Positions 1 to 8,941 of a stretch of DNA of 64,000 nt are shown one piece after another. How positions within the stretch are numbered: the first letter of the stretch is position 1; each line of letters opens with the position of its first letter. Source of the stretch: Pseudovibrio axinellae (GTDB taxonomy: Bacteria > Pseudomonadota > Alphaproteobacteria > Rhizobiales > Stappiaceae); contig NZ_FOFM01000001.1 of the NCBI RefSeq assembly GCF_900110875.1, forward strand, positions 434,001 to 498,000. The letters are read 5' to 3'. Under the pieces are notes generated by a model. The model worked only from the letters and a program-made list of their open reading frames with translations, searched no databases and was not told where the DNA came from. The position numbers were made by a program, and so were the translations under genes.

Positions 1-567
1 AATGGTCATCACACGAATACCAGACTTGGACAAGTCACGCGCTACTGGCAACGTCAAAGCGGCAATACCGCCCTTGGACGCAGCATAAGCGGCCTGACCG
101 ATCTGTCCTTCGAACGCTGCAACAGATGCAGTTGAGATAATCACACCGCGTTCACCATCATCCGTGATCGGATCAAGTGTTGCCATGCGCGTGCTTGCAA
201 ATGCAGTACAACGGAAGGTTCCAACCAGGTTCACATTGATGACCGCCTGGAACATGTCCATTGAGTGCGGTTCCCCGCGAGACGTCGTTTTTGCAACAGG
301 AGCAATGCCTGCACAGTTTACGAGAATACGGGCTGGGCCGTGCGCTGCTTCTGCTGCATCCAAACCTGCTTTCACACTGTCATCGCTGGTGACATCAACT
401 TTAACAAACAACGCGCCGATCTCGTCAGCAGTTGCCTTGCCGACTTCTTCGTTTACGTCAAAGAGAGTTACTTTTACGCCGTGGCTGGCCATTTTCCGTG
501 CGGTTGCCGCGCCTAGGCCTGATGAGCCGCCAGTTACAACGGCTGCTATTTCTTTATTAAGTTGCAT
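1..567 (-). CDS. SDR family NAD(P)-dependent dehydrogenase, 3-hydroxyacyl-CoA dehydrogenase type-2-like (3' end cut by window)
   Basis: Reverse-strand translation from the ATG at 567 gives 189 residues with the classical short-chain dehydrogenase signature: the TGGSSGLG nucleotide-binding loop near residue 12, NCAG in the middle, a catalytic Ser in IISTASV and the YAASK active-site motif about 13 residues later. The order and the segment after YAASK (GGIAALTLPVARDLS) resemble type II 3-hydroxyacyl-CoA dehydrogenases, which oxidise short and branched 3-hydroxyacyl-CoAs in fatty acid or amino acid degradation; the exact substrate is inference. The C-terminal part, roughly a quarter of the usual 255 residues, lies outside the window. 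The reading frame is open to the first base. Confidence 0.9.
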   Translation of the reverse strand, partial: MQLNKEIAAVVTGGSSGLGAATARKMASHGVKVTLFDVNEEVGKATADEIGALFVKVDVTSDDSVKAGLDAAEAAHGPARILVNCAGIAPVAKTTSRGEPHSMDMFQAVINVNLVGTFRCTAFASTRMATLDPITDDGERGVIISTASVAAFEGQIGQAAYAASKGGIAALTLPVARDLSKSGIRVMTI

Positions 568-678
568 GGAATCTCATCCCAATTCAATTTGTTTGCCCCG
601 CATCTTTCAAAGCTCCCGCCAAAATTCTTTGAAAGCAACACAATGCCTTATGTACGGGTCGGCAAAAGAAAATGCTCC

Positions 679-2148
679 TTATGCCAAAGCCACAAGGTCT
701 ACTTTTCCATTGATTCCTGCAACACACTCGGACTTTAAATCTAGCATGTTTCCCTTATACCCTTGTCGTAGGGCCATGGAATAAGTCGCCCCATCGGTAA
801 GGAACCTTGTGCTTTGCACTTTGTTGGCAGCTTCAAGCTTTGCAGCACGATTAACGGCATCGCCAATCACCGTAAATTCCAGCCGATCACGCACCCCCAC
901 CACACCAACACTTACTGGCCCGGCCGCAACTCCAACCCCGATTTCAAAACTCCGCGGCCACCCTGCTGCTTCTATATCAGAGCTTTCTTCTTCAAGGATA
1001 TGGGCGAGTTCAACACCTGCACGCAAAGCATCAGCTGCATAGGTTTCACTGTCCGACACGGCACCAAAAGTGGCGAGGATGCCGTCTCCTAGAAACTTAT
1101 CAATTTTGCCACCCTCACCCAAAATCGCCTTTGCTGCCTTCTTTTGATACAGACTCAAAACCCTCATTATAGTTTCAGGGGGGAGCTTGGCGGCGGTTTT
1201 GGTAAAGGACCTGATATCGACGACCAGGATTGCTACTTCACGAATTTCTCCGGTGCCTGCTTTAAGCCTGCTTTCAGATTCAACAATGGAGCTTGCCACT
1301 TCGGGTGTAAAAAAGCGACTCAGATCTTTCACCGCATTCTTCTGGCGAATGGCGGAAAAAAAAGTCCTGCGCGCTCTAAAGATCGAGAGGGCCAGCAGTG
1401 CGGTCACAGAGAGAATAATGATCAACTTATCCAACTCTGCGCCGATCAAAACGGCCTCACCTGTCAGATATTCAACGTAATTGCGTGTGACACGCGTCGC
1501 GCCCCCTTCAAACATGAGCGCATAAAACACCAACCCAACCCAACCCAGAGCCCCAAAAACGCCTGTAAGGATCACGTATCTTGGGTCAAAGCGCAGAGCC
1601 CTGAGCGAAATAAAGAGGAACAGATACATCAAGGTCGGGGCTTTGAGATAAAAGGTGGGGTGCTGCCCGTATTGAATATGAAACGAGAAAATCAACCCGA
1701 CTAACAGCGCCACATCGGCCATAATCGACAAAACCAAATACCAGACAGGCAGGGTGGCTGTGAATGAGACGTATATACGGATAAGAGTGAAAACCAGATA
1801 ACATGAAAAGGCAATGGGGACGAAGTTAAACCCCATGGTGCCCTCAGCACGCGGGGCAAGCGCATACAAAATGGCGAAGAAGATGATCACGCCAAGCTGG
1901 ACGATACCGATAAGGCGTTCAGAAGCTGCTTCCTGACGCGCAACTTCACGCCGCACACGAATTGGCAGGTCTCCTTCAGGAGCTTTTGGACCAAGGACGC
2001 CACGCTTCAGATATTGGATAAAGGTGGGGGCAGGTTTAGTTTGATAAGAGATGCCATGGAACTTCTCACTCAAGTCCACAGTCTGCTTTTTATCTGATCC
2101 GCGCTTTTTTGAAGGATCGGAATTTTCTGGACTGCTTCCAACTGCCAC
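679..2148 (-). CDS. Membrane-bound class III adenylate cyclase
   Basis: 489 residues. After a cytoplasmic N-terminal stretch of about 75 residues come roughly six hydrophobic segments (about residues 78-258), then a class III nucleotide cyclase domain (about 300-489). Both metal-binding aspartates are visible, in VVDIRSFT (D311) and KFLGDGILATFG (D355). Lys348 and the FTVIGDAVNRAAKLE segment (T426, N433, R434) are of the ATP-using type, so cAMP is the expected product. The start is GTG at 2148, with GGGAG seven bases upstream. It is the last gene of a minus-strand run with the MBL hydrolase, the cyclic-nucleotide-binding protein and the ABC exporter, so its product may act on that cAMP-binding partner. 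The membrane part is not a recognised sensor domain. Confidence 0.88.
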   Translation of the reverse strand: MAVGSSPENSDPSKKRGSDKKQTVDLSEKFHGISYQTKPAPTFIQYLKRGVLGPKAPEGDLPIRVRREVARQEAASERLIGIVQLGVIIFFAILYALAPRAEGTMGFNFVPIAFSCYLVFTLIRIYVSFTATLPVWYLVLSIMADVALLVGLIFSFHIQYGQHPTFYLKAPTLMYLFLFISLRALRFDPRYVILTGVFGALGWVGLVFYALMFEGGATRVTRNYVEYLTGEAVLIGAELDKLIIILSVTALLALSIFRARRTFFSAIRQKNAVKDLSRFFTPEVASSIVESESRLKAGTGEIREVAILVVDIRSFTKTAAKLPPETIMRVLSLYQKKAAKAILGEGGKIDKFLGDGILATFGAVSDSETYAADALRAGVELAHILEEESSDIEAAGWPRSFEIGVGVAAGPVSVGVVGVRDRLEFTVIGDAVNRAAKLEAANKVQSTRFLTDGATYSMALRQGYKGNMLDLKSECVAGINGKVDLVALA

Positions 2149-2234
2149 CGCTTATCTCCCGTCACACCACATTTTCGTGGTGCTGGTTTGCTCGCAGTTT
2201 CATCCAATCTATTGCGAGCGACGGGTGGGTGAAC

Positions 2235-3056
2235 TCAGGGTTTGAACACCATCCCTTCAGATGCCACGATTGCTCGCGGGTGCATCTGCTGGGCAACCAG
2301 ACCAATCTCGTCCAATTCATCATCCGTGCGCCGCGGATCATGATGAAAGATCACGGGCGTTTTCACGTTAGCGCGCTGGCACGTACTCACCACATGCTCC
2401 CATGTGGAATGTCCCCACCCCTTATACCTTGGGTATTCGGCGCGGGTGTACATTCCATCCTGGATTACGACGTCTGCATCGCGGATAAACTCCAGAACAG
2501 CTTCATCGTGCGATGCGCTACCCATTTCGTGATCCGTGATGATGCACATGGACTTACCATTATATTCCATCCGGTAACCGCAGGCGCCACCTGGATGGTT
2601 TAGCGCAACAGTCTTGATTATCAGCCCATTGTCTTTCTTCAGCGTGTCACCAGCTTTGAAACTTTTAAAGGAAACCGCACTTAGTGTGTTCGCACCTACT
2701 GGAAAAATCGGGGGGGACATGATCCGGCAGATGATATCTCTCAGGTCGCAGGGATCGTTGAAGTGACCCGCTTTGGCGGTAATCTTGAAACTTGGATCAT
2801 ACGCAGGCTCAAAAAATGGAAGGCCACATATATGGTCCAGATGTGTATGCGTGAAAAGAAGGTCGATATCCCGGGCGGTTCCCTTCATAATTTCATTGCC
2901 CAGATTGCGTGCACCAGACCCACAATCCACCATCAACAGAACATCACCTGCCTGAATTTGAAAACAGGAGGTTTCTCCGCCGTATCTAAGCGTTTCGGGA
3001 CCAGCCGCAGCCGTTGACCCACGCACGCCCCAAATTTTAAGAGAAAACTCGTTCAA
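2235..3056 (-). CDS. MBL-fold metallo-hydrolase
   Basis: 273 residues with the metallo-beta-lactamase metal-binding motif THTHLDH near residue 70, a second ligand region ITDHE and a terminal His in IFHHDP. The opening KIWGVRGST and RYGGETSC are typical of the soluble PhnP/RNase Z-like branch that cleaves phosphodiester or related bonds; no beta-lactamase role is implied. The start is TTG at 3056, 13 bases after the stop of the cyclic-nucleotide-binding gene, with a weak AAGG-type ribosome site. Because a cyclase and a cNMP receptor flank it, a phosphodiesterase role is possible but is inference; the sequence alone does not fix the substrate. Confidence 0.85.
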   Translation of the reverse strand: MNEFSLKIWGVRGSTAAAGPETLRYGGETSCFQIQAGDVLLMVDCGSGARNLGNEIMKGTARDIDLLFTHTHLDHICGLPFFEPAYDPSFKITAKAGHFNDPCDLRDIICRIMSPPIFPVGANTLSAVSFKSFKAGDTLKKDNGLIIKTVALNHPGGACGYRMEYNGKSMCIITDHEMGSASHDEAVLEFIRDADVVIQDGMYTRAEYPRYKGWGHSTWEHVVSTCQRANVKTPVIFHHDPRRTDDELDEIGLVAQQMHPRAIVASEGMVFKP

Positions 3057-3069
3057 GTCTTCAGGCCTT

Positions 3070-3510
3070 TCAACTGGGCGCAGGACGAGCCTGCGCGAGT
3101 TCTCTTGTTGTCTTTTCTAATCGCAACGCCAGCACACGCATGATTTCAAGCGAAACTTTCGGGAACTCTGCGATGAGTTTCAAAAAATCTTCTTTTGAAA
3201 TCGCAAGGATATGAGTTACTCCAACCGACCTCAATGTCGCGGTTCTTGGCACATCACACAAAATCGCGATCTCACCAATGATGGCATATTGTCCAACCCT
3301 TGCAACTTCGTTTCCATCAACGAACACAGCTACTTCACCTGAAAGAACAACAAAAGCACTGTCTCCATCGTCTCCCTGGTGACAAAGGTCCTCACCATCT
3401 TGAAACTCCATGCGATCGCTAATGAATGCAAGAAGGCGGAGTTTGCTGGATTCTAATCCTTCAAACAGAGGAACACGGCTTAAAGCTTGGACTTCTGCAT
3501 CAATAGTCAA
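3070..3510 (-). CDS. Stand-alone cyclic nucleotide-binding domain protein
   Basis: 146 residues, consisting almost wholly of one cNMP-binding (CAP effector) beta-barrel. The phosphate-binding cassette is well kept: GEIAILCDVPRTAT, with the Glu at about 80 and the Arg at about 89 that contact the cyclic phosphate and ribose. There is no helix-turn-helix after it, so it is not a CRP/FNR transcription factor; the C-terminal helix (about 110-135) is the only other element. The start is TTG at 3510, with GAGAGG five bases upstream. It lies between the ABC exporter and the MBL hydrolase in the same operon as a cyclase. A role as cAMP-responsive partner of one of these proteins is inference. Confidence 0.88.
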   Translation of the reverse strand: MTIDAEVQALSRVPLFEGLESSKLRLLAFISDRMEFQDGEDLCHQGDDGDSAFVVLSGEVAVFVDGNEVARVGQYAIIGEIAILCDVPRTATLRSVGVTHILAISKEDFLKLIAEFPKVSLEIMRVLALRLEKTTRELAQARPAPS

Positions 3511-3610
3511 TTTTGCCTCTCAATAACCTTGTGAGCATAACTGAAATGACATCCGCAAACTGTGTTATGGCTCACACCATCTCGCCTTTTTCTCACCATA
3601 GTTCCAAAGT

Positions 3611-6202
3611 CTATCTTTCGATAACCCTCCCATTTTCTAGGTGCACTGCGGTTTCAAACTCCTCTGCGACAGCATCATTACTAACCCCAAACAGAAATAC
3701 TTTCTCTGACATCATCTTTTGCAGGTCTTCTCGCAACGCTTTATCAGCGGCGCTGAGACCGCTTGCCGTTTCATCTAGAATATAGATGTGGGCATTCTTT
3801 AACAAAGCACGGACAAGGCAAATTAACCTGCGCTGATGTGAGGAGAGCTTCGCACCTGCAATCCCAACATGGTAATCGAAGGCAGCCCTGCGGATTGGTA
3901 CGATCAGATCATTATCACGTACAATCTCTTGCAAAATTTTCTGGATTTTTTGTCTTGCATCACGTCGGTCCAACCTTGCGTGGCCGAAAACCAGATTGTC
4001 CTCTATACTCAATGTGGTCAGGTAGGTGTCAGGATCAAAGAATTCGAAGCGTGTGTTTTGCCTGCCGACCGCTTCCATGAATTGGGCCCGAGATGCCACG
4101 ATCTTTTCCTGCATTTCTTCGTCGAGTACACCAAGGCGATGCTTGGCTGGAATGAGCTTCAAAGCCAATGCAATCAAGCGCGCCCTATCTGCAGTTTTAA
4201 TCCGACTGTTTTGCAGGCCACCTTTATGTTCCTTCACGATACGGTCAAACTCCGGCAGGTCCTCCCGGCTGATGAATGAATAGCGGTTGAGCAAGTCACT
4301 GTCTGCGCTCACATCGGCAAACAGCTCAACCATCGTCGTTGCAATTTTCAACCCGATCTCGGTCAAGTGTTCATCCATGCCGCTTTTCTTTAGAAATGCC
4401 GAAACCTGCGGGTCATAAGGAAGATGTTCTATGGTCATAAAATGCTCTTTGGGACTGGCAAAGAACAGGTTTTGCGCAAGATTTGCTGATTGGTTGAACT
4501 TTTTCGGATCCCAAAACTCGACAAGGTTCCTAAGCTGCGCGTCATCTGTAATTTTGTCGCTGAATGCTCTTCGGGCTCTCAGAAGACTTGTCACAAATTC
4601 ACATGCGGGATCCTCGCAGTAGCTCTTAGCAATAACAGTCTCAACCCCAAGCAGGTACAGATCGCGCGAGAAGCCTGCCACATTGCAAAGCTCCAATGCT
4701 TTATCTTCCAGTTCATGAATGGAGCTAACATTGGCTTGCTCTAAATCTTCCCACCGCGCGCTCAGGTCAAAATATGGATTTAGTGTCATCTCAGCTTCTT
4801 TTAGCTGACGCTGTCGTTTCTTCAGGTCACTGCCTTCATATTCAATTTTCTCTTGAGGCCGGTGACGTAAACCATAAAAGAGGTTGTCTCGAATGGTCCC
4901 TGTCCAGACATGTAAATGACCGCCCACATAGGCGATCTGCCGGCCAAGTGTTGCTTCAGCCGTGCTTTCAAAACTGGTCTGATTGACGGATACAGAGCCA
5001 GAAGTTGGACTTAGCAACCCAGCTGCCATTTGTAAAAGCTCAGCGCGTCCTGACCCATCAACACCTGAGATCGCGGTTGGCTTACCTGGCTCAATTGTTA
5101 GGGAGACACCATGCACTTCTTGGCCTGAGCCTACCCCAGACAAACCAAGGTTATCGATTGCAAGAGGGCCAGAGAAGGCGAGAGCTTCATCGTCGAGCAG
5201 TCTTTGTTTTTCGTAAAGGTCTGGTGGATCAAAATTCTCAACGACCGTCTGGTATTTAACTGAGACATCAGCAGTCATCTGATAGTAGGTAAGCAATTCT
5301 CTCCAGGGGCCTGCCAAATCTTTATAGGCTGCGATGACTGCAATGAGCGCCCCAATGCTAAGCTCCCCTTTAATGACCAGATACCCGCCGATAAAGTAGA
5401 AGAAAAACGGAGTGAGCTGGTTCATGAAGTTATTGACAAACTTGATGAAATACTTGCGGTTATAGATATCGAAACGAATTCTGAAGTTGCGGTAGAGGCG
5501 GCTCGACAGATCTGCTGAATGCCATGCGGACGTGTCATTGCCGTGAATTTCAGAGATCCCTGAGATACTCTCCCCAACCTTGTCGGCTATCACCCGCACG
5601 TTCTTTACGCGTTGGCGCGAGAGGCGCACTACCTTCTTTTGGAGCTTGGGAATGATGTAGCCTTGAACCGGATAAAGCGAAACGGCTGCGAGCCCGAGCA
5701 ATGGGTCCTGCATGAAGATAAAGCCAACTTGCACGACCAGCATTCCGCCTTGATAAGCAGGTAACGCAAAAGCTTCTCCGATAAACCCGCCAACATCCTC
5801 GACCTCAGCGGTAATCATTGGTATGATCTCACCGGAGCTTACCTTCTTAAAATGAGGTAAGCGAAAGCGGAGTACACGCTGAAACAGCTCAAACCGCAAC
5901 TGGCGCAGCATCCTCTCACCCAGTCTACCCTTGTAGACATTCAGGTAGAGCTTGATGCAATTGCTCACGACGACAAGTACCAAAAATAAAATGCAGAGCG
6001 CCGCCAGATATTGAATCTGTCCGAGCTGCATCCCGAAGAAATCAACCGGGAAATTGCTACCTTGAATTGCTTCATTGGTAATTTTCTTAGGCAGATCCAG
6101 CAGGATGTAACTCACCGGATAGGACAATAAGGTGACTAGAAGAATCGCCACTTGATAGCGGGCTGAGTTCTTCCAGATGAATTGGAAAAGCGATTTTTCC
6201 AT
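3611..6202 (-). CDS. ABC exporter (TMD-NBD) with degenerate nucleotide-binding domain interrupted by a long insertion
   Basis: 863 residues from the ATG at 6202 (GGAG five bases upstream; a GTG at 6208 would add two). An exporter-type transmembrane domain (about 1-330) is followed by an NBD. The Walker A is GVDGSGRAE near 380: the invariant Lys is Arg and the next Ser/Thr is Ala. The Q-loop position reads YVGGHLH, without Gln. About 340 residues then separate this half from the signature GAKLSSHQRR (about 785) and Walker B IYILDE (about 806-811). The H-loop region VFLFGVSNDA has no His. The first, insertion and last parts each hold a segment like IRDNLFYG / LAQNLFFA / IEDNLVFG. ATPase activity is therefore doubtful. 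The likely substrate is a glycoconjugate or lipid, inferred from the divergent glycosyltransferase operon. Confidence 0.85.
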   Translation of the reverse strand: MEKSLFQFIWKNSARYQVAILLVTLLSYPVSYILLDLPKKITNEAIQGSNFPVDFFGMQLGQIQYLAALCILFLVLVVVSNCIKLYLNVYKGRLGERMLRQLRFELFQRVLRFRLPHFKKVSSGEIIPMITAEVEDVGGFIGEAFALPAYQGGMLVVQVGFIFMQDPLLGLAAVSLYPVQGYIIPKLQKKVVRLSRQRVKNVRVIADKVGESISGISEIHGNDTSAWHSADLSSRLYRNFRIRFDIYNRKYFIKFVNNFMNQLTPFFFYFIGGYLVIKGELSIGALIAVIAAYKDLAGPWRELLTYYQMTADVSVKYQTVVENFDPPDLYEKQRLLDDEALAFSGPLAIDNLGLSGVGSGQEVHGVSLTIEPGKPTAISGVDGSGRAELLQMAAGLLSPTSGSVSVNQTSFESTAEATLGRQIAYVGGHLHVWTGTIRDNLFYGLRHRPQEKIEYEGSDLKKRQRQLKEAEMTLNPYFDLSARWEDLEQANVSSIHELEDKALELCNVAGFSRDLYLLGVETVIAKSYCEDPACEFVTSLLRARRAFSDKITDDAQLRNLVEFWDPKKFNQSANLAQNLFFASPKEHFMTIEHLPYDPQVSAFLKKSGMDEHLTEIGLKIATTMVELFADVSADSDLLNRYSFISREDLPEFDRIVKEHKGGLQNSRIKTADRARLIALALKLIPAKHRLGVLDEEMQEKIVASRAQFMEAVGRQNTRFEFFDPDTYLTTLSIEDNLVFGHARLDRRDARQKIQKILQEIVRDNDLIVPIRRAAFDYHVGIAGAKLSSHQRRLICLVRALLKNAHIYILDETASGLSAADKALREDLQKMMSEKVFLFGVSNDAVAEEFETAVHLENGRVIER

Positions 6203-6455
6203 ATCCACTCCGAAAAGGCCCAGCTCTGGCTCTCTTGAACTGAGGCGATACGATTTAAACTCTAACTAACGCAAAGGAACTTTAAGCTTCTAGATCTTAA
6301 AAAATCGGCACAAAACCTCATTTTCTTGGAAAATATGGGGTTCTGTTCTGACGTTTTAGCGTGGATGAGCAGTTTTCGCGGAAAATCGGGCAGAGCCACG
6401 TTTGTGTCCAGGTCTAATGCTGAGTCTTGAGCGCAGCGCATGGAATCAAAAGCGT

Positions 6456-7700
6456 ATGACGGTAGTGACGCCCAAAATTCTGATTTACAGCCACGACACG
6501 TTCGGGTTGGGGCATTTGCGGCGATGCCAGACTATCGCCCAGTCTCTGGTAGGCGCATTTCCGGAAATGTCCGTTCTCATCCTTTCCGGCTCCCCTATTA
6601 TCGGCAGCTTCGAATTCCGTTCCCGCGTTGATTTTGTGCGCATTCCCGGTGTGATCAAGCTGCGCAGTGGTGAATACACCTCGCTTTCTTTGCAGCTGGA
6701 CATCAATGAGACGATCGCTATTCGTTCCTCCATCATTGAGCACACTGCAAAAGTCTTTAAGCCAGACATCTTTATCGTTGATAAGGAACCTCTTGGGTTG
6801 CGCGGCGAGGTCCTGCCCACACTTCAATATCTTAAGGGACAAAAAACCCGCCTTGTACTTGGCCTGCGCGATATCATGGACGATCCGTTGGTGCTGAAGG
6901 AGGAGTGGCTTCGAAAACGCGTCTACCCGGCTGTGAACGACCTTTACGATGAGATCTGGATTTATGGTCCCTCAGTGATGCACAATCCGCTGGATGGTCT
7001 GGGGTTTGACCCATCGGTGATGGGCAAAATTCTATTTACCGGATACTTGCGCCGCTCCATGCCCAGCTCGGCTCAAGACTTTACAGCGCCGTTTGACGGT
7101 GCCCCCTATGTACTCGTAACACCGGGTGGTGGTGGTGATGGAGTGGAACTGGTGGACTGGGTGATACGTGCTTATGAAGCACGGCTGCGCCCTTTATTCC
7201 CAGCACTGATCGTACTTGGACCGTTTATGAGTAAGGTCGACGTCGAGGCGTTCACAACACGCGCCTCACATCTGCGCGATGTTGAGGTACTTCGCTTTAC
7301 ACCAGAGATTGAACCTTACATTGCTAATGCCACAGCCGTGGTTGGTATGGGAGGATACAATACCTTCTGCGAGATCTTATCGTTCAACAACCCTGCTCTT
7401 CTTGTTCCCCGCGTTGTACCGCGCAGAGAACAAGCCATTCGCGCAGAGCAAGCACAAAAACTGGGGCTTGCACAAATGCTTCCAATCGATTCCTACCCTA
7501 GCGTTGAGCTGATGGTGAAGGCTTTGGCAAACCTTCCTTTTGCCTCTCCTCCTTCACACGCTCATTCGGAGAACTATTTAGGAGGATTAGACGTAATCAA
7601 CCTAAGAACCGCTGAAATTATTGGGATGTGTGAGAAGCTTCTCTCCCAGCGACCGAGTAGCGCGGGAGATCCCACATTGACACGTCAAACGGGGTCATGA
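6456..7700 (+). CDS. GT-B glycosyltransferase, MurG/GT28-like
   Basis: 414 residues from the ATG at 6456, chosen because homology-like sequence begins at PKILIYSHDTFGLGHLRR; an upstream in-frame ATG at 6402 adds 18 residues without domain character. The N-terminal HDTFGLGHLRR is the acceptor-side glycine loop of MurG-like enzymes; the C-terminal half has VTPGGGGDG and MGGYNTFCEILSF, the nucleotide-sugar-binding site. It is a soluble or membrane-associated cytoplasmic enzyme that would transfer a sugar from a UDP-sugar; donor and acceptor are unknown. First gene of a five-gene operon in which neighbours overlap by 4 to 11 bases, so translation is probably coupled. A similar enzyme is encoded at 10065-11267. 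Confidence 0.85.
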   Translation: MTVVTPKILIYSHDTFGLGHLRRCQTIAQSLVGAFPEMSVLILSGSPIIGSFEFRSRVDFVRIPGVIKLRSGEYTSLSLQLDINETIAIRSSIIEHTAKVFKPDIFIVDKEPLGLRGEVLPTLQYLKGQKTRLVLGLRDIMDDPLVLKEEWLRKRVYPAVNDLYDEIWIYGPSVMHNPLDGLGFDPSVMGKILFTGYLRRSMPSSAQDFTAPFDGAPYVLVTPGGGGDGVELVDWVIRAYEARLRPLFPALIVLGPFMSKVDVEAFTTRASHLRDVEVLRFTPEIEPYIANATAVVGMGGYNTFCEILSFNNPALLVPRVVPRREQAIRAEQAQKLGLAQMLPIDSYPSVELMVKALANLPFASPPSHAHSENYLGGLDVINLRTAEIIGMCEKLLSQRPSSAGDPTLTRQTGS

Positions 7701-8941
7701 TGAAAGCTGGTCGCATAGCGGTAGTTGTCAAAGGCTACCCTCGCCTTTCTGAGACCTTTATCGCGCAAGAGCTCTTTGGCTTGCAGGAGCGAGGGCTGCG
7801 CCAACTTATTGTGGCGTTGCGTCGTCCCTATGATCCTTACATTCATGAGGTTCATGAAAAGATCACTTCTGAGGTCCTGTATCTAACAGAATATTTAAAA
7901 GATGATCGTCCTCGCGTGGAACGCGCTGTTGCGTGGGCAAAAAAACAATCAGGTTATGTTGCTGCAAGAAGTCGTTTTGAGGCTGGTCTGAAGCACAAGC
8001 GTAATTCTGAACGATTCCGCAGATGGGGGCAAGCATGTGTTTTGGCGCACGAGCTTCCAGAGGACGTGACCTGGATCCATTCACATTACCTCCATAGCCC
8101 ATGCACGGTCGCGCGCTACGCAGCAATACTTTCTGGTCGGCAGTGGTCTTTTTCTGCGCATGCAAAAGACATCTGGACCACTGAGCGCTGGGAGCTTGAG
8201 GCAAAGCTGGCCGATGCTGATTGGGGGGTGACCTGCACCAGGGCGAACCTGCTGTACCTACGCTCCCTATGTAAAACACCAGACAAGATCAGCCTCGTTT
8301 ATCATGGTCTAGATTTTTGCGGCTTTCCCACTGTCCCTCGGCCTGCGACGCTACGTGATGGAACGAAGAGTGATTGCGTCCAGATAATCTCTGTAGGGCG
8401 ACTGGTAGATAAGAAGGGCTATGATAACTTGTTACGAGCGTTCAGCACATTGCCGAAGGACATCAACTGGCACCTTACCCATATTGGCGGAGGCGAACTT
8501 TCTCAGCCTCTCAAAAAGCTTGGTGAGGACTTGGGGCTTGATGATCAGATTTCCTGGCTCGGCCCTCAACCAAGGGCCGTTGTGCTGGAAGCGCTGAAAA
8601 ACGCGGACCTATTTGCTCTTGCGTGCCGGGTTTCTAAGACCGGTGATCGCGACGGACTGCCCAATGTTGTTATGGAGGCTCAGGCAATGTCGTTGCCTTG
8701 TATTTCCACACGCGTGTCCGCCCTTCCTGAGGTCATAAAGGATAGTGAGACAGGCGTGCTGTGCGCTCCTGACAATGTGAGTTCGCTTGCAAATGCACTG
8801 TTGTTGCTCATTACTCAACCCAGTGAGCGAGAGCGAATTGGAATGAATGCCTTTCACAGTGTTCATGACAACTTCAGCGCATCCCCTGGCTTGGATTTTC
8901 TGGAAGAAAGATTCTCACAAAGTCTGGAGCCTTGCTCATGA
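7697..8941 (+). CDS. Glycosyltransferase family 4 (WcaL-like)
   Basis: 414 residues. The start GYPRLSETFIAQEL is characteristic of the WcaL/AmsK branch of GT4 enzymes that add sugars to lipid-linked repeat units. The retaining-GT4 C-terminal signature is present: SVGRLVDKKG, then RDGLPNVVMEAQAMSLP with the E-x7-E-type glutamates, then STRVSALPEVI. The ATG at 7697 overlaps the previous stop; a second ATG follows directly at 7700. It works with the three other glycosyltransferases of the operon, probably sequentially on one glycan (inference). The donor sugar cannot be read from sequence. Confidence 0.88.
   Translation: MMKAGRIAVVVKGYPRLSETFIAQELFGLQERGLRQLIVALRRPYDPYIHEVHEKITSEVLYLTEYLKDDRPRVERAVAWAKKQSGYVAARSRFEAGLKHKRNSERFRRWGQACVLAHELPEDVTWIHSHYLHSPCTVARYAAILSGRQWSFSAHAKDIWTTERWELEAKLADADWGVTCTRANLLYLRSLCKTPDKISLVYHGLDFCGFPTVPRPATLRDGTKSDCVQIISVGRLVDKKGYDNLLRAFSTLPKDINWHLTHIGGGELSQPLKKLGEDLGLDDQISWLGPQPRAVVLEALKNADLFALACRVSKTGDRDGLPNVVMEAQAMSLPCISTRVSALPEVIKDSETGVLCAPDNVSSLANALLLLITQPSERERIGMNAFHSVHDNFSASPGLDFLEERFSQSLEPCS

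Noticed and set aside
164-784. 206-codon plus-strand ORF at the left end
   Set aside because: It is antisense to the SDR dehydrogenase and the end of the cyclase gene, both of which have clear motifs.
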